DNA of 21,130 bases from Dehalococcoidia bacterium (GTDB taxonomy: Bacteria; Chloroflexota; Dehalococcoidia; GIF9; AB-539-J10). A program made the translations under genes and the position numbers. The stretch lies in the NCBI GenBank assembly GCA_030626915.1, contig DAOUTC010000005.1, positions 1 to 21,130 on the forward strand. Direction: 5' to 3'. Shown piece by piece: positions 7,138 to 14,819 of the stretch (positions are counted from its first letter, which is position 1; each line of letters starts with the position of its first letter). The notes under the pieces are model-generated. The model saw only the letters and a list, made by a program, of their open reading frames with translations. It was not told the DNA's origin and made no database searches.

Positions 7138-7683
7138 TTATTCCCTTTCTGGTTCAATCAAGCCATAATTGCCATCTTTGCGGCGGTATAAAAGATTAAG
7201 CTTGCCAGTCTCAGCACTGATAAAAAGAAAGAAATCATGTCCCAGAAGTTCCATCTGGTTTATAGCTTCATCTTGAAGCATGGGTTTGATCAAGAAACGC
7301 TTGCTCTTTACTACCTTTTTTTGGGGTTCAGTTTGTTCTGCTTCTTCTGTTGTTCCCTGGCGAGCCAGGGAAATGCCTCCGCCCTTGTCATATAGCTTAC
7401 CTTTGTATCGCTCAATTCGACTGGTTAATGCATCCACAACCTTATCAATGGCTGTGCGAATATCTTCAGCTTTCTCCTGAGCTCTGATTAAGATGCCCTT
7501 GCTAGCAAGAGTAACCTGGACGGTAAATCTTTGCTGGGGTAACTTAGCCTCCTCCTTGAAAATCTCGACCTTTCCTTCATCAATAGTGGGCAGGTAACGA
7601 CTCAACTTGCCAATCTTTTTCTTGGCTTGCTCTTGTATTGTTTCAGAGGCCTCCACATTCTTAGTAATGATTTGCAGTTTCAT
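7138..7683 (-). CDS. hpf: Ribosome hibernation promoting factor, long form
   Basis: A 181-residue protein with the S30EA/HPF N-terminal domain (MKLQIITKNVEASETIQEQA through VVDALTSRIERYKGKL, ~1-100), a Gln/Glu/Thr linker (~105-122), and the C-terminal dimerisation domain (VVKSKRFLIKPMLQDEAINQ to the end). In long HPF the N domain sits in the 30S decoding site and the C domain pairs two ribosomes into inactive 100S dimers in starved cells. The start is fixed by AAGGAGGGG ending 3 nt before the ATG, one of the strongest ribosome sites in the window. The gene begins only 9 nt after comFC in the same operon. Nothing unusual in the family motifs. Confidence 0.94.
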   Translation of the reverse strand: MKLQIITKNVEASETIQEQAKKKIGKLSRYLPTIDEGKVEIFKEEAKLPQQRFTVQVTLASKGILIRAQEKAEDIRTAIDKVVDALTSRIERYKGKLYDKGGGISLARQGTTEEAEQTEPQKKVVKSKRFLIKPMLQDEAINQMELLGHDFFLFISAETGKLNLLYRRKDGNYGLIEPERE

Positions 7684-7692
7684 GTCCCCTCC

Positions 7693-8397
7693 TTATTTGT
7701 AGATTTCTCTGGCTAGAGTTAAACCCCACACTGAAGTGGCACCTTTACTTTTGAGAGCTGAAGCACAGGACTCTAATGTAGCTCCAGAAGTGCATACATC
7801 ATCAATAAGGATAATCTGTTTACCGCTTACCTTTTCATTCTGGCACATAAAGGCATGGATTACATTTTTCCTTCGTTCCTCTACGCTAGACGCTTTTACC
7901 TGAGGTTGTGCCTCTTTAACCCGAATTAGGCAATCTTCAATCACAGGCAAGTTTGTGAGTTTACCCAGTTCCCGAGCTAAAAGGCTTGATTGGTTATAAC
8001 CTCGCTCCCTTAACCGCCGTGGGTGCAGAGGTACTGGAACAATAGCTTCACCAAGCAAAGGATTTGACTGCAAGTATTCAGCCAATAGTTCAGCTAAGCA
8101 GAAGGAAAGCGCCTTTAAATTATGGTACTTTAGCTCATGAATGGCTTTGCGTATCATTTCATCAAAGCGGTATGGAGAACGGATGCCATCGATTTCCGTT
8201 TGTAGTTGCCTGCAGCTGGGACATAGAATGCCACTAGCCTGAGGCCTGCCGCATTTGGGACAAAATGGCGCTAGCAATTTTGGTAGTTTTTTACAGCAAT
8301 CAGAGCACAGAAAACTACCTACTTTCCCACAGCCGACGCAACGGCGTGGGAAAAAGGAATCAATTACCAATTCAGCCAGCCGACTTAATTGAGGCAA
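7693..8397 (-). CDS. comFC: ComF family protein (phosphoribosyltransferase fold)
   Basis: A 234-residue ComFC-like protein. The N-terminal zinc module has four CxxC pairs: CVGC, CSDC, CPKC and CPSC (residues ~19-65). The C-terminal part is a type I phosphoribosyltransferase fold with VPVPLHPRRLRERGYNQ (~122-137) and the PRPP-binding loop ILIDDVCTSGAT (~196-207). In naturally competent bacteria ComFC helps process incoming single-stranded DNA; many non-competent lineages also carry it, and its substrate is not settled. The start is a TTG at 8395-8397; no ATG or GTG lies upstream in frame near the zinc-ribbon gene, and the family normally begins close to the first Cys pair. No other competence genes are visible here. 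Confidence 0.9.
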   Translation of the reverse strand: MPQLSRLAELVIDSFFPRRCVGCGKVGSFLCSDCCKKLPKLLAPFCPKCGRPQASGILCPSCRQLQTEIDGIRSPYRFDEMIRKAIHELKYHNLKALSFCLAELLAEYLQSNPLLGEAIVPVPLHPRRLRERGYNQSSLLARELGKLTNLPVIEDCLIRVKEAQPQVKASSVEERRKNVIHAFMCQNEKVSGKQIILIDDVCTSGATLESCASALKSKGATSVWGLTLAREIYK

Positions 8398-8420
8398 ACC
8401 TACTATTGATAGACTAACCT

Positions 8421-8630
8421 TCAGCGGGCGCGAGCACGAAGCTCTCCGCTGAGAATGGGTTCATTCAGGTATACTTCACCGTTCCTGATTTTGATATTGT
8501 AGCCGCAATCAGGACTAGTGCATACCCAAGCTTTGTAGTGGATTGCTGCTCCTTGACTGCCGAAGTCGGAGAGGGGCACTAAGTCTCCTTTACCGCACTT
8601 CTGACATTTTGGGAATGAACTTTTTTCCAA
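8421..8630 (-). CDS. Small zinc-ribbon protein
   Basis: About 69 residues with two Cys pairs, CQKC and CTSPDC, about 25 residues apart, the pattern of a zinc ribbon. The middle (GDLVPLSDFGSQGAAIHYKAW) and NIKIRNGEVY look like a compact beta fold. I do not recognise a named family. The start matters: a GTG at 8637-8639 overlaps the ribosome site, whereas the TTG at 8628-8630 has GGAGG 8 nt upstream, so the TTG is preferred. It is the first gene of the minus-strand operon. Its last nine codons (GELRARAR and stop) come from a GC-rich hairpin sequence unlike the rest of the gene, which may be an appended repeat. Confidence 0.72.
   Translation of the reverse strand: MEKSSFPKCQKCGKGDLVPLSDFGSQGAAIHYKAWVCTSPDCGYNIKIRNGEVYLNEPILSGELRARAR
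8422..8451. repeat. GC-rich hairpin at the zinc-ribbon gene 3' end
   Basis: CAGCGG (8422-8427) pairs with CCGCTG (8446-8451), and GAGC (8432-8435) pairs with GCTC (8441-8444) around ACGAA. It spans the last codons and stop of the zinc-ribbon gene and lies 25 nt before the comFC start. No T-run follows in the direction of transcription, so it is not a typical terminator; it could tune comFC translation. Confidence 0.4.
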
Positions 8631-8662
8631 TGGTTCCACCTCCCGTCCGAGAAATTTGTTTA

Positions 8663-8691
8663 AGCATATACCAAAAATAATTTGTTGGCAA
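8663..8691 (-). promoter_or_regulatory. Candidate promoter of the comFC-hpf-ogt operon
   Basis: On the minus strand TTGCCA (8686-8691) and TATGCT (8663-8668) are separated by 17 nt. The -35 matches 5 of 6 and the -10 4 of 6 consensus bases. A transcript from here would have a leader of about 25 nt containing the GGAGG used by the zinc-ribbon gene. Confidence 0.4.
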
Positions 8692-8704
8692 GAGGCAAAA
8701 TGTT

Positions 8705-9432
8705 GGGTCTACACTTTTTAGAAGGTTTTAGGCATAGTCGAGGGCTGTGGTAAGAATAGCCTGGGAAAATATTTCACTGCTCTCCCTGAGTCTGAAGTAG
8801 TTGGGGTGGTGGTTATGGATGTTCATGAGCCATTTCGACAAGCTGTCCGGGTGTGTTTGCCGAGAGCTAATATCGTGGTGGGCAAATTCCATGTGATACG
8901 CAGGGTTAATGAAGCTCTGGATAAGGTGCGTACCAGACTGCAGGGTGAAGAGAGCCGAAGCAGAAAGGGGCCGCTTTTCCACAATCGCTATTTTTCGGTG
9001 CGTAAAGTTGAGAGTTTAAATTACAAGGAACAATTAAAGCTAGGTTTATTTGCTTAGCTGTTATCCTGAACTGGCTAGAGCCTGGAGTTTAAAGGAAAGT
9101 TTGAGAGAATGGTATAAAAGCCAGGATCGCTAGGAAGCAGAGCTTTCATTCTCTCGTTGGGAGGGTGCTGTTCGTAGAAGTGGACTTAGGAAATTTGAGG
9201 CTCTGTTTTTCATGTTCAGAAATTGGCGCAATGAGATTCTTAATTATTTTGACCACCACATGTCCAATGGCTTTGTGGAAGGGGAGAATAACCGCATAAA
9301 GGTCATCAAATGCATGGCTCACGGATATCCGCGACCTCAATAATCTCAGGTGGAGAATATTCCTCTCAAGCAACGAAATGACTGCTAACATTAAGGTTTC
9401 GGGAGGTTTTCACACTTACTGACGTAGAGCCC
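8705..9432 (+). mobile_element. Decayed, truncated ISL3-family insertion sequence
   Basis: This stretch lacks any intact gene and is explained by the remains of one insertion sequence. The left end GGGTCTAC (8705-8712) and the complement of the right end, GGGCTCTAC (9432 back to 9424), match with one indel, which I take as degraded terminal inverted repeats. The transposase relic lies between them. The left end is followed after only about 10 nt by the middle of the transposase, so the 5' half of the gene is deleted. No target-site duplication could be confirmed. From 9433 to 9534 I see nothing further. Confidence 0.6.
8722..9422 (+). pseudogene. ISL3-family transposase remnant
   Basis: The relic runs through three frames. 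Frame 1, 8722-9057: KVLGIVEG, then VVVMDVHEPFRQAV (second catalytic Asp) and IVVGKFHVIRRVNEALDKVR, ending at TAG 9055-9057. Frame 2, about 9053-9340: PELARAWSLKESLREWYKSQ, an internal TAG at 9131-9133, then WRNEILNYFD and NGFVEGENNRIKVIK with the catalytic Glu. Frame 3, about 9333-9422: DLNNLRWRIFLSSNE, ending in TGA. Together they match the C-terminal two thirds of ISL3-type DDE transposases. The N-terminal zinc finger, helix-turn-helix and first catalytic Asp are missing. With two frameshifts, one internal stop and a lost N-terminus it cannot make active transposase. Confidence 0.85.
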
Positions 9433-9534
9433 GTCTCTAACGCTCGGTAATTATGGATGATGCTCTACTTTTGAATATTCTGTTGTGAAATAGTTAGCTC
9501 ACCTATATATTTTAGGGTATTAGTTAGCGTCTTA

Positions 9535-11565
9535 TCATATTCCTAGTCGGAGTTTCTCCATTTCCTGTTTGGCTCTTTCAAACAGTGATGGAATCTCCTT
9601 TAGCTTGGTAAGCATTTCAAAGTCAGCTATTGTCTTAGCTTTCTTATCTAACGCTTCGTGGACATAATGCTGGCTGGGATAGAGCTTGGTGTAATCGGAG
9701 TCTGTCTCAAGAACTCTGGTGCAATCAGTAATAGTTTTGTCATATTCCTCTTTGTCAGCGTATGCCCAACCCCAGGAGGTGTAGGCTAGGGCAAGGTTGG
9801 GGTCTAGCTCAATAAACTTGGTGCAATCAGCAATGGCCTTGTCGTACTCCCCTTTGCTAAGGTAGGCAACGCTCCGGTTGTTATAAGCCCATGCATAATT
9901 GGGGTCTAGCTCAATGGCTTTGGTGTAATCGGCAATAGCCTTGTCATATTCACCTTTGAGGAAGTAAACAATGCCCCGGTTGTTGTAGTCCCAGGCATAA
10001 GCGGGAGATAGCCTGATAGCCTTGGTGCAATCAGCAATAGCCTTATCATATTCGCCTTTGAGGTAGTAGGCATAACCGCGGTTGCGGCAGGGCCTGGGGA
10101 GATCAGGGTCTATCTTGAGAGCTTTGGTGCAATCGGTAATGGCTTGATCGTAATCCCCTTTGCCAAGGTAGGCGGCGCCCCGATTGTTGTAGGCCGAGAA
10201 ATAGTCAAGGTTTAGCTCAATAGCCTTGGTGTAATCAGCAATGGCTTCATCATACTCGCCTTTGAGGTAGTAGACAATACCTCGGTTGTTGTAGGCCTTG
10301 GCAAAGTTAGGATTAAGATTGATAGCTTTGGTGTAATCAGCAACAGCCTTGGCATATTCACCTTTGAGGCAGTACAACCAACCCCGGTTATTGCATGCCC
10401 AGGTATAATCGGGGGCTAGCTCGATGGCCGTGGTGCAATCAGCAATAGCCCGGTCGTAATCCCCTTTGAGGAAATAGACAATGCACCGGCCATTGTAGGC
10501 TTTGGCAAGGTTAGGGTTAAGATTGATAGCCTTAGTGTAATCAGTAATGGCTTTGGCATATTCGCCTTTGAGGCGGTATATCCAACCCCGGTTATTGTAA
10601 GTCCAGGCGTAATCGGGGTCTAGCTCGATAGCTTTGGCGTAATCAGCAATGGACTTGTCTTCTTCGCTTTTGAGGCGATATGCATACCCCCGGGTGTTGT
10701 ATGAGTTGGCGAGGTTAGGATCTAGCTCGATAGCCTTGGTGCAATCAGCGATGGCCTTGTCATATTCCCTTTTGCTAAGGTAGGCAATGCTTCGGTTGTT
10801 ATAAGCCCACGCATAATCGGAGTCTAGCTCGATAGCCTTGGTGCAATTGGCGATGGCCTTGTCATACTCTCCTTTGAGGTAGTAGACAATGCCCAGGCTG
10901 TTGTAGGCTGTGGCGTAGTTATATTCGCGTTTGTAACAGTAGACAAATTTGCTGCTGTTGCAGGCTAAGGTATAGTCGGCTAGCTCGATAGCCTTGGTGC
11001 AATCAGCAATGGCCTTATCATATTCGCCTTTGTTAGCGTATGCCCAACCCCGGGAGGTATAGGGCATCGCAAGGTCAAGGTCTAGCTCGATAGCCTTGGT
11101 GCAATCAGCAATGGCGTTGTCATATTCCTCCATGTGGCAGTAGGCGTAACCCCGGTTGTTATAGGCCAAGACGTAATCAGGATCTAGCTCGATAGCCTTG
11201 GTGCAGTCAGCAATGGCCTTGTTATACTCTCCTTTGTAAGTGTACACACTGCCTCGGTTGTAGTAGGCCTCAGCAAAGTCAGGGTCTAGCTCGATAGCTT
11301 TGCTAAAGTTTGAGAGAGCCTGTTCATACTGACCTTCAGTGGCTAAATCAAGGCCATGCTTGTAGTACTGCGTTGCTTGCGGCTGACAGCCGATTGTTGA
11401 TGCTAGTAGCAACAAGACGAGGATGGTCAGCGTGTATAAAATGCTAATTTCCCCATTTCTGATGGCTCTTTTATTGCTCAGTTTCATAAATCTGCAAGTT
11501 AAATTAAAAGGAATTCTAGCTACTACCTTGCCTAGCAGTTTCAGTGCCTTCTTGTATATCCTCAT
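9535..11565 (-). CDS. Tetratricopeptide-repeat protein, probable lipoprotein
   Basis: A 676-residue protein made almost wholly of tetratricopeptide repeats (34-residue helix pairs that act as protein-binding scaffolds). Residues ~41-59 form a hydrophobic segment ending in ASTIGC, a weak lipobox with Cys60, so an exported lipid-anchored protein is likely. About 16 full repeats follow from residue ~71, with the consensus YNNRG-AYLKGEYDKAIADC then TKAIELDP. One repeat after the fourth is shortened by about 15 residues (FVYCYKREYNYATAYNSLG). A non-repeat tail ends in EMEKLRLGI. The longest ORF starts at 11565, but Met27 (11487) would give a more normal signal peptide; neither has a Shine-Dalgarno. 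The binding partner is unknown. It lies alone between an IS relic and divergent proA. Confidence 0.85.
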   Translation of the reverse strand: MRIYKKALKLLGKVVARIPFNLTCRFMKLSNKRAIRNGEISILYTLTILVLLLLASTIGCQPQATQYYKHGLDLATEGQYEQALSNFSKAIELDPDFAEAYYNRGSVYTYKGEYNKAIADCTKAIELDPDYVLAYNNRGYAYCHMEEYDNAIADCTKAIELDLDLAMPYTSRGWAYANKGEYDKAIADCTKAIELADYTLACNSSKFVYCYKREYNYATAYNSLGIVYYLKGEYDKAIANCTKAIELDSDYAWAYNNRSIAYLSKREYDKAIADCTKAIELDPNLANSYNTRGYAYRLKSEEDKSIADYAKAIELDPDYAWTYNNRGWIYRLKGEYAKAITDYTKAINLNPNLAKAYNGRCIVYFLKGDYDRAIADCTTAIELAPDYTWACNNRGWLYCLKGEYAKAVADYTKAINLNPNFAKAYNNRGIVYYLKGEYDEAIADYTKAIELNLDYFSAYNNRGAAYLGKGDYDQAITDCTKALKIDPDLPRPCRNRGYAYYLKGEYDKAIADCTKAIRLSPAYAWDYNNRGIVYFLKGEYDKAIADYTKAIELDPNYAWAYNNRSVAYLSKGEYDKAIADCTKFIELDPNLALAYTSWGWAYADKEEYDKTITDCTRVLETDSDYTKLYPSQHYVHEALDKKAKTIADFEMLTKLKEIPSLFERAKQEMEKLRLGI
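9690..11355 (-). repeat. 102-nt tandem repeats encoding TPR units
   Basis: The coding DNA repeats with a 102-nt period; phrases such as GATAGCCTTGGTGCAATCAG and CTTTGAGG recur almost unchanged on the plus strand. Some neighbouring pairs are duplicated as 204-nt blocks: units 9-10 resemble 11-12, and units 6-7 resemble 15-16. A shortened unit lies around 10905-10980. High similarity between units suggests recent expansion. Confidence 0.75.
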
Positions 11566-11716
11566 TTTTCAAGATTTTCCAAGCCACTGGCAAAATTTCG
11601 CTATCTTAGGATAATTGTTCTACACCTTAACGCTAGATTAGTTTTTTCCTGATGCTGTTGTCAACACGCCTTCGGCTCTTAATAAATATTGCCCTGAAAG
11701 TTACTGAGATTTAAGA

Positions 11717-11745
11717 TAGACAAATATGTGTACAAATGATACGAT
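11717..11745 (+). promoter_or_regulatory. proA promoter
   Basis: TAGACA (11717-11722) and TACGAT (11740-11745) are spaced by exactly 17 nt, and the -10 carries a TGn extension (TGA at 11737-11739). The -10 ends 12 nt before the proA ATG, giving a predicted leader of about 6 nt. Confidence 0.6.
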
Positions 11746-11757
11746 GCAAAAGAAAGA

Positions 11758-13032
11758 ATGGAATTAGCTGTAAAAGAACTGGAGGGAAAGGGGAAGGAAG
11801 CTAAAGCAGCTTCAAGAAAGCTTGCCTTCCTTTCTACGGAAACTAAGAATAAAGCCTTACTCAACATTGCTGAAGCTCTTATCACCAAGAAAGGTGAAAT
11901 CCTGGCCGCTAATAGAATTGACTATGAAGAGGCTAAAGCTTCGGGAATGAACGAAGCTATGCTCGATAGACTTCTGTTATCACCGAGCCGTTTGGAAGAT
12001 ATGTCCCATGATGTGAGGAAAGTGGCTGCCTTGCCCGACCCTGTAGGCGAGGTATTCGAGATGCGAACTCTGACCAATGGTTTGCAAATAGGAAAAAAAA
12101 GAGTCCCCCTGGGAGTTATCGGAGCTATATATGAGAGTCGTCCTAATGTTACTATAGATATATCAAGCTTGTGTCTTAAATCGGGCAATGCTGTTATCCT
12201 TCGTGGTGGTAAAGAAGCCATAAATTCCAATAGTGCATTGGCCAGGGTAGCTCAGCAAGCTTGCCTGGATGCTGGTGTGCCTCAAGGAGCAATTGAATTT
12301 ATCCAGTCTACGGAGCGGGCCTTGGTCCACCACATGCTGCGAATGAAGGGGGTGATTGACTTGATAATCCCACGCGGCGGCTCTGGATTGATAAAGCTTG
12401 TTTCTGAGAATGCCGCTATGCCGGTAGTCACCGGCGGGATAGGTGTTTGTCATACTTATGTGGATAGAAGCGCTGACCTTACCAAGGCTGTGGCCATTGT
12501 CTATAACGCCAAAGTTCAGCGCCCCACTGTGTGTAATGCTCTGGATTGCCTTTTAGTCCATAGCCAAGTGGCTCAAGCTTACTTGCCAGCCATAGCTAAA
12601 GAATGGGCGAAGGCTGGAGTAGAGATGCATTGTGATGAGCGAGCCATGGCTATCCTTGAGTCTATTCCATCTTTGAAGTTAGTCCCCGCAGTGGAAGAGG
12701 ACTGGGGGAAAGAGTATTTATCGCTAAAGGCAGCTATTAAAGTAGTTGATTCCCTGGATGGAGCTTTAGTGCATATTGAAAGATATGGCTCAGGACATTC
12801 TGAAGCCATCATTACTGAGGACTATTCAGCGGCGATGAGGTTTCTAAACCAAGTTGATGCAGCCTGCGTTTATGCTAATGCCAGCACTCGCTTTACCGAC
12901 GGTGCTCAGTTTGGCTTGGGTGCTGAGATAGGTATAAGCACCCAGAAATTTCATGCTCGTGGTCCTATGGCTCTTAAGGAACTCACCAGCTACAAATGGA
13001 TTATCTTTGGCAGCGGACAGGTTCGCCCTTAG
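11758..13032 (+). CDS. proA: Gamma-glutamyl phosphate reductase
   Basis: A 424-residue protein of the aldehyde-dehydrogenase superfamily that reduces gamma-glutamyl phosphate with NADPH in the second step of proline synthesis. Characteristic blocks are PLGVIGAIYESRPNVTIDIS (~118-137), CLKSGNAVILRGGKEAINSN (~139-158), IPRGGSGLIKLV (~204-215), and the catalytic Cys in VQRPTVCNALDCLLVH (~250-265). The end has the usual GAEIGISTQKFHARGPMALK and IFGSGQVRP. Length matches the family (about 415-425). No proB lies next to it in the window; the neighbours are unrelated, so it seems to be a single-gene transcript. Promoter close to the ATG, with only a weak GAAAG upstream. Confidence 0.97.
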   Translation: MELAVKELEGKGKEAKAASRKLAFLSTETKNKALLNIAEALITKKGEILAANRIDYEEAKASGMNEAMLDRLLLSPSRLEDMSHDVRKVAALPDPVGEVFEMRTLTNGLQIGKKRVPLGVIGAIYESRPNVTIDISSLCLKSGNAVILRGGKEAINSNSALARVAQQACLDAGVPQGAIEFIQSTERALVHHMLRMKGVIDLIIPRGGSGLIKLVSENAAMPVVTGGIGVCHTYVDRSADLTKAVAIVYNAKVQRPTVCNALDCLLVHSQVAQAYLPAIAKEWAKAGVEMHCDERAMAILESIPSLKLVPAVEEDWGKEYLSLKAAIKVVDSLDGALVHIERYGSGHSEAIITEDYSAAMRFLNQVDAACVYANASTRFTDGAQFGLGAEIGISTQKFHARGPMALKELTSYKWIIFGSGQVRP

Positions 13033-13043
13033 GGAGTGCGCTA

Positions 13044-13502
13044 TCAGTATCCTGACTTTTTCCCTGTCATACTATCTATCTTAACTTTAATAATTGCCAC
13101 CTTATTAATTTCATTTGTAGGATATTCATGTGGATTACCTGAGTAGTGTTCCATAATAATATTCAACGCCTTTCTTTTTTCCTCCGGGTCATCAACGAAA
13201 AAAGCTTTTCCGAAACCGATAACGCTATAATATTTCATATCCCAGCTACAGGCAGTTTCTGATTTTACTAATTCACAATCAACATCTAGCTCAAAGCAGA
13301 CATTATTGTTTCGTTTAATGGTGTCAATTTTCCTGCCTTCGGGGGCAGAATGAAAATACAGGCAATTATCCTTATAACCAAAAACGAGGGGGACTATATA
13401 TGGCACATTATTTTCACATAAACCGATTCTGCAAACAGTGGCCCTTTTTATTATAGATTCTATTACCTCTTTATCTTTGATTTCTTTATCTTTTCTCCCC
13501 AT
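13044..13502 (-). CDS. NimA-like pyridoxamine 5'-phosphate oxidase family protein
   Basis: A 152-residue protein with the split-barrel flavin-binding fold. Typical marks of the NimA/PPOX-like group are TVCRIGLCENNVPYIVPLVF (~22-41), YKDNCLYFHSAPEGRKID (~43-60) and VCFELD (~68-73), followed by YYSVIGFGKAFFVDD and an IMEHY helix. Such proteins bind FMN or a related flavin, and some reduce nitroimidazoles; the physiological substrate is usually unknown. There is no evidence here for drug resistance. It lies 52 nt downstream of rph on the same strand and ends 11 nt from the proA stop. No clear ribosome site precedes the ATG. Confidence 0.85.
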   Translation of the reverse strand: MGRKDKEIKDKEVIESIIKRATVCRIGLCENNVPYIVPLVFGYKDNCLYFHSAPEGRKIDTIKRNNNVCFELDVDCELVKSETACSWDMKYYSVIGFGKAFFVDDPEEKRKALNIIMEHYSGNPHEYPTNEINKVAIIKVKIDSMTGKKSGY

Positions 13503-13554
13503 TTTTACTCACAATTCACCTAACCCGCTTCGCTCACCACATATTGCTACGTTC

Positions 13555-14268
13555 TCAGGGTAAAGCTCTCAGGGTTTCCTTTTGGATTTTGAATAATTTC
13601 TCTATTCCTTGCTGGGCAAGGGAGAGCAACGAGTCAGCGACTTCTTTAGAGAAAGGCTTACCTTCAGCAGTTCCCTGAATTTCTACAAACTCGTTTTTAT
13701 CGGTCATGACTATATTAAAATCAACTTCAGCTCGATAATCCTCTTCGTAGCAAAGGTCAAGCAGCATGTCACCATTCACAATGCCAACACTGGTAGCAGC
13801 TATCATTCTACGTAATGGCATAAATGGCAGAGCGCCTTGTTTCCTCAGATTATGGAAAGCTTGAAATAGAGCCACATATCCACCAGTGATGGCTGCTGTT
13901 CTGGTACCACCATCAGCCTGCAATACATCACAATCTACAATGAAAGTTCTCTCTCCCAGGGCTGATAAGCTAGTTGCCGCTCTTAAGCTGCGACCTACAA
14001 GGCGCTGGATTTCTTGGTTTCTTCCTCCTGTTTTATCGCGCGGTGTGCGGGTAAGGGTGGAGCGAGGCAGCATAGCATATTCAGCAGTAACCCAACCCTG
14101 GCCGCTGCCTTTAAGGAAATGGGGTACTCTTTCCTCCATGCTTACAGAGCATAATACCCTTGTCTTCCCCAGCTCTATCAAAGCTGAGCCTTCAGCAAAA
14201 TTCTGGTAGCCCGGCGTTATAAGCACGGGACGAAGCTCGTTATTGCCCCGACCATCTATCCTTGCCAT
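13555..14268 (-). CDS. rph: Ribonuclease PH
   Basis: A 237-residue phosphorolytic 3'-5' exoribonuclease that trims tRNA precursors, normally as a hexamer. Motifs in order: MARIDGRGNNELRPV at the start, FAEGSALIELGKTRVLCSVS (~24-43), GWVTAEYAMLPRSTLTR (~58-74), RNQEIQRLVGRSLRA (~83-97, with the phosphate-binding Arg residues), DCDVLQADGGTRTAAITGGY (~112-131), and EIQGTAEGKPFS (~195-206). Length is typical (about 240). It lies 70 nt after ybeY on the same strand and has its own promoter-like pair upstream. Only a weak AGGA directly abuts the ATG. Confidence 0.97.
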   Translation of the reverse strand: MARIDGRGNNELRPVLITPGYQNFAEGSALIELGKTRVLCSVSMEERVPHFLKGSGQGWVTAEYAMLPRSTLTRTPRDKTGGRNQEIQRLVGRSLRAATSLSALGERTFIVDCDVLQADGGTRTAAITGGYVALFQAFHNLRKQGALPFMPLRRMIAATSVGIVNGDMLLDLCYEEDYRAEVDFNIVMTDKNEFVEIQGTAEGKPFSKEVADSLLSLAQQGIEKLFKIQKETLRALP

Positions 14269-14281
14269 TCCTATCTAGCGA

Positions 14282-14310
14282 AGTATATCATTGCACAGTT
14301 ATACCAACAA
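14282..14310 (-). promoter_or_regulatory. rph promoter
   Basis: On the minus strand TTGTTG (14305-14310) and TATACT (14282-14287) are spaced by 17 nt, with TGA directly before the -10 as a TGn extension. The -10 is 13 nt from the ATG. The -35 is weak (3 of 6), so reading through from ybeY is also possible. Confidence 0.45.
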
Positions 14311-14338
14311 CGCCAAACCCTGCTTGTAATTCTGTTCC

Positions 14339-14800
14339 TTAAACAACTTTCTCTAAAAGCTCTCTTTCCCTGGTTCGCATTTTGGCTTCTTCCTCTGGTT
14401 GCTCATGGTCATATCCCAGAAGGTGAAGTATTCCGTGGATAATTAGCAATGCCAGTTCTTGTTCAACGGAATGCCCTTGTTCCCTTGCTTGCTCCACTGC
14501 CTGAGGGTAGGAAATGATTACCTCTCCCAGGTGAGTTACGCCATCGGGAGGGAGGATAAAAGAGGGCTCGTTTTTTTGTTGAGGCAGCATATAAAAGGCA
14601 AGCACATCTGTGGGTTCATCCACGCCTCGGTAGTCTCGATTGAGCCTTTGCACTGTCTTGGAATCGGTGAAAACCAGGCTTATCTCATAAGGAGGTTTTA
14701 TACTTTCAGCCTTAAGTACCTGCTGGGTTATTCTTCGCACCCAGTCTTCGTCAACTAAACCACGAAATTTTTCCTCAATGTGAATGCTAATTTCTTCCAT
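14339..14800 (-). CDS. ybeY: Endoribonuclease YbeY (rRNA maturation factor)
   Basis: A 153-residue zinc metalloprotein needed for 16S rRNA 3'-end maturation and ribosome quality control. The signature metal site HGILHLLGYDH (~121-131) has the three His ligands, and the upstream DEPTDVLAFYM (~61-71) and LGEVIIS (~91-97) blocks are the usual ones. Length is normal. It is divergent from mutS, with a shared 76-nt control region, and followed by rph. The gene pair ybeY-rph links two RNA-processing nucleases. The ATG is preceded by AGATAATTTCCT with no convincing Shine-Dalgarno; the predicted leader is about 12 nt. Confidence 0.96.
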   Translation of the reverse strand: MEEISIHIEEKFRGLVDEDWVRRITQQVLKAESIKPPYEISLVFTDSKTVQRLNRDYRGVDEPTDVLAFYMLPQQKNEPSFILPPDGVTHLGEVIISYPQAVEQAREQGHSVEQELALLIIHGILHLLGYDHEQPEEEAKMRTRERELLEKVV

Positions 14801-14819
14801 AGGAAATTATCTAGTTAGC

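Noticed and set aside
7125..7157. Upstream TTG start for the small ORF before ogt
   Set aside because: It would overlap the end of hpf by 20 nt and lacks a good ribosome site; the ATG at 7122-7124 is better.
8728..8982. 84-codon ORF on the minus strand over the IS relic
   Set aside because: It lies antisense to clear transposase-derived sequence and shows no family features.
9690..11355. CRISPR-like regular repeats
   Set aside because: The 102-nt period is coding TPR sequence with no spacers.
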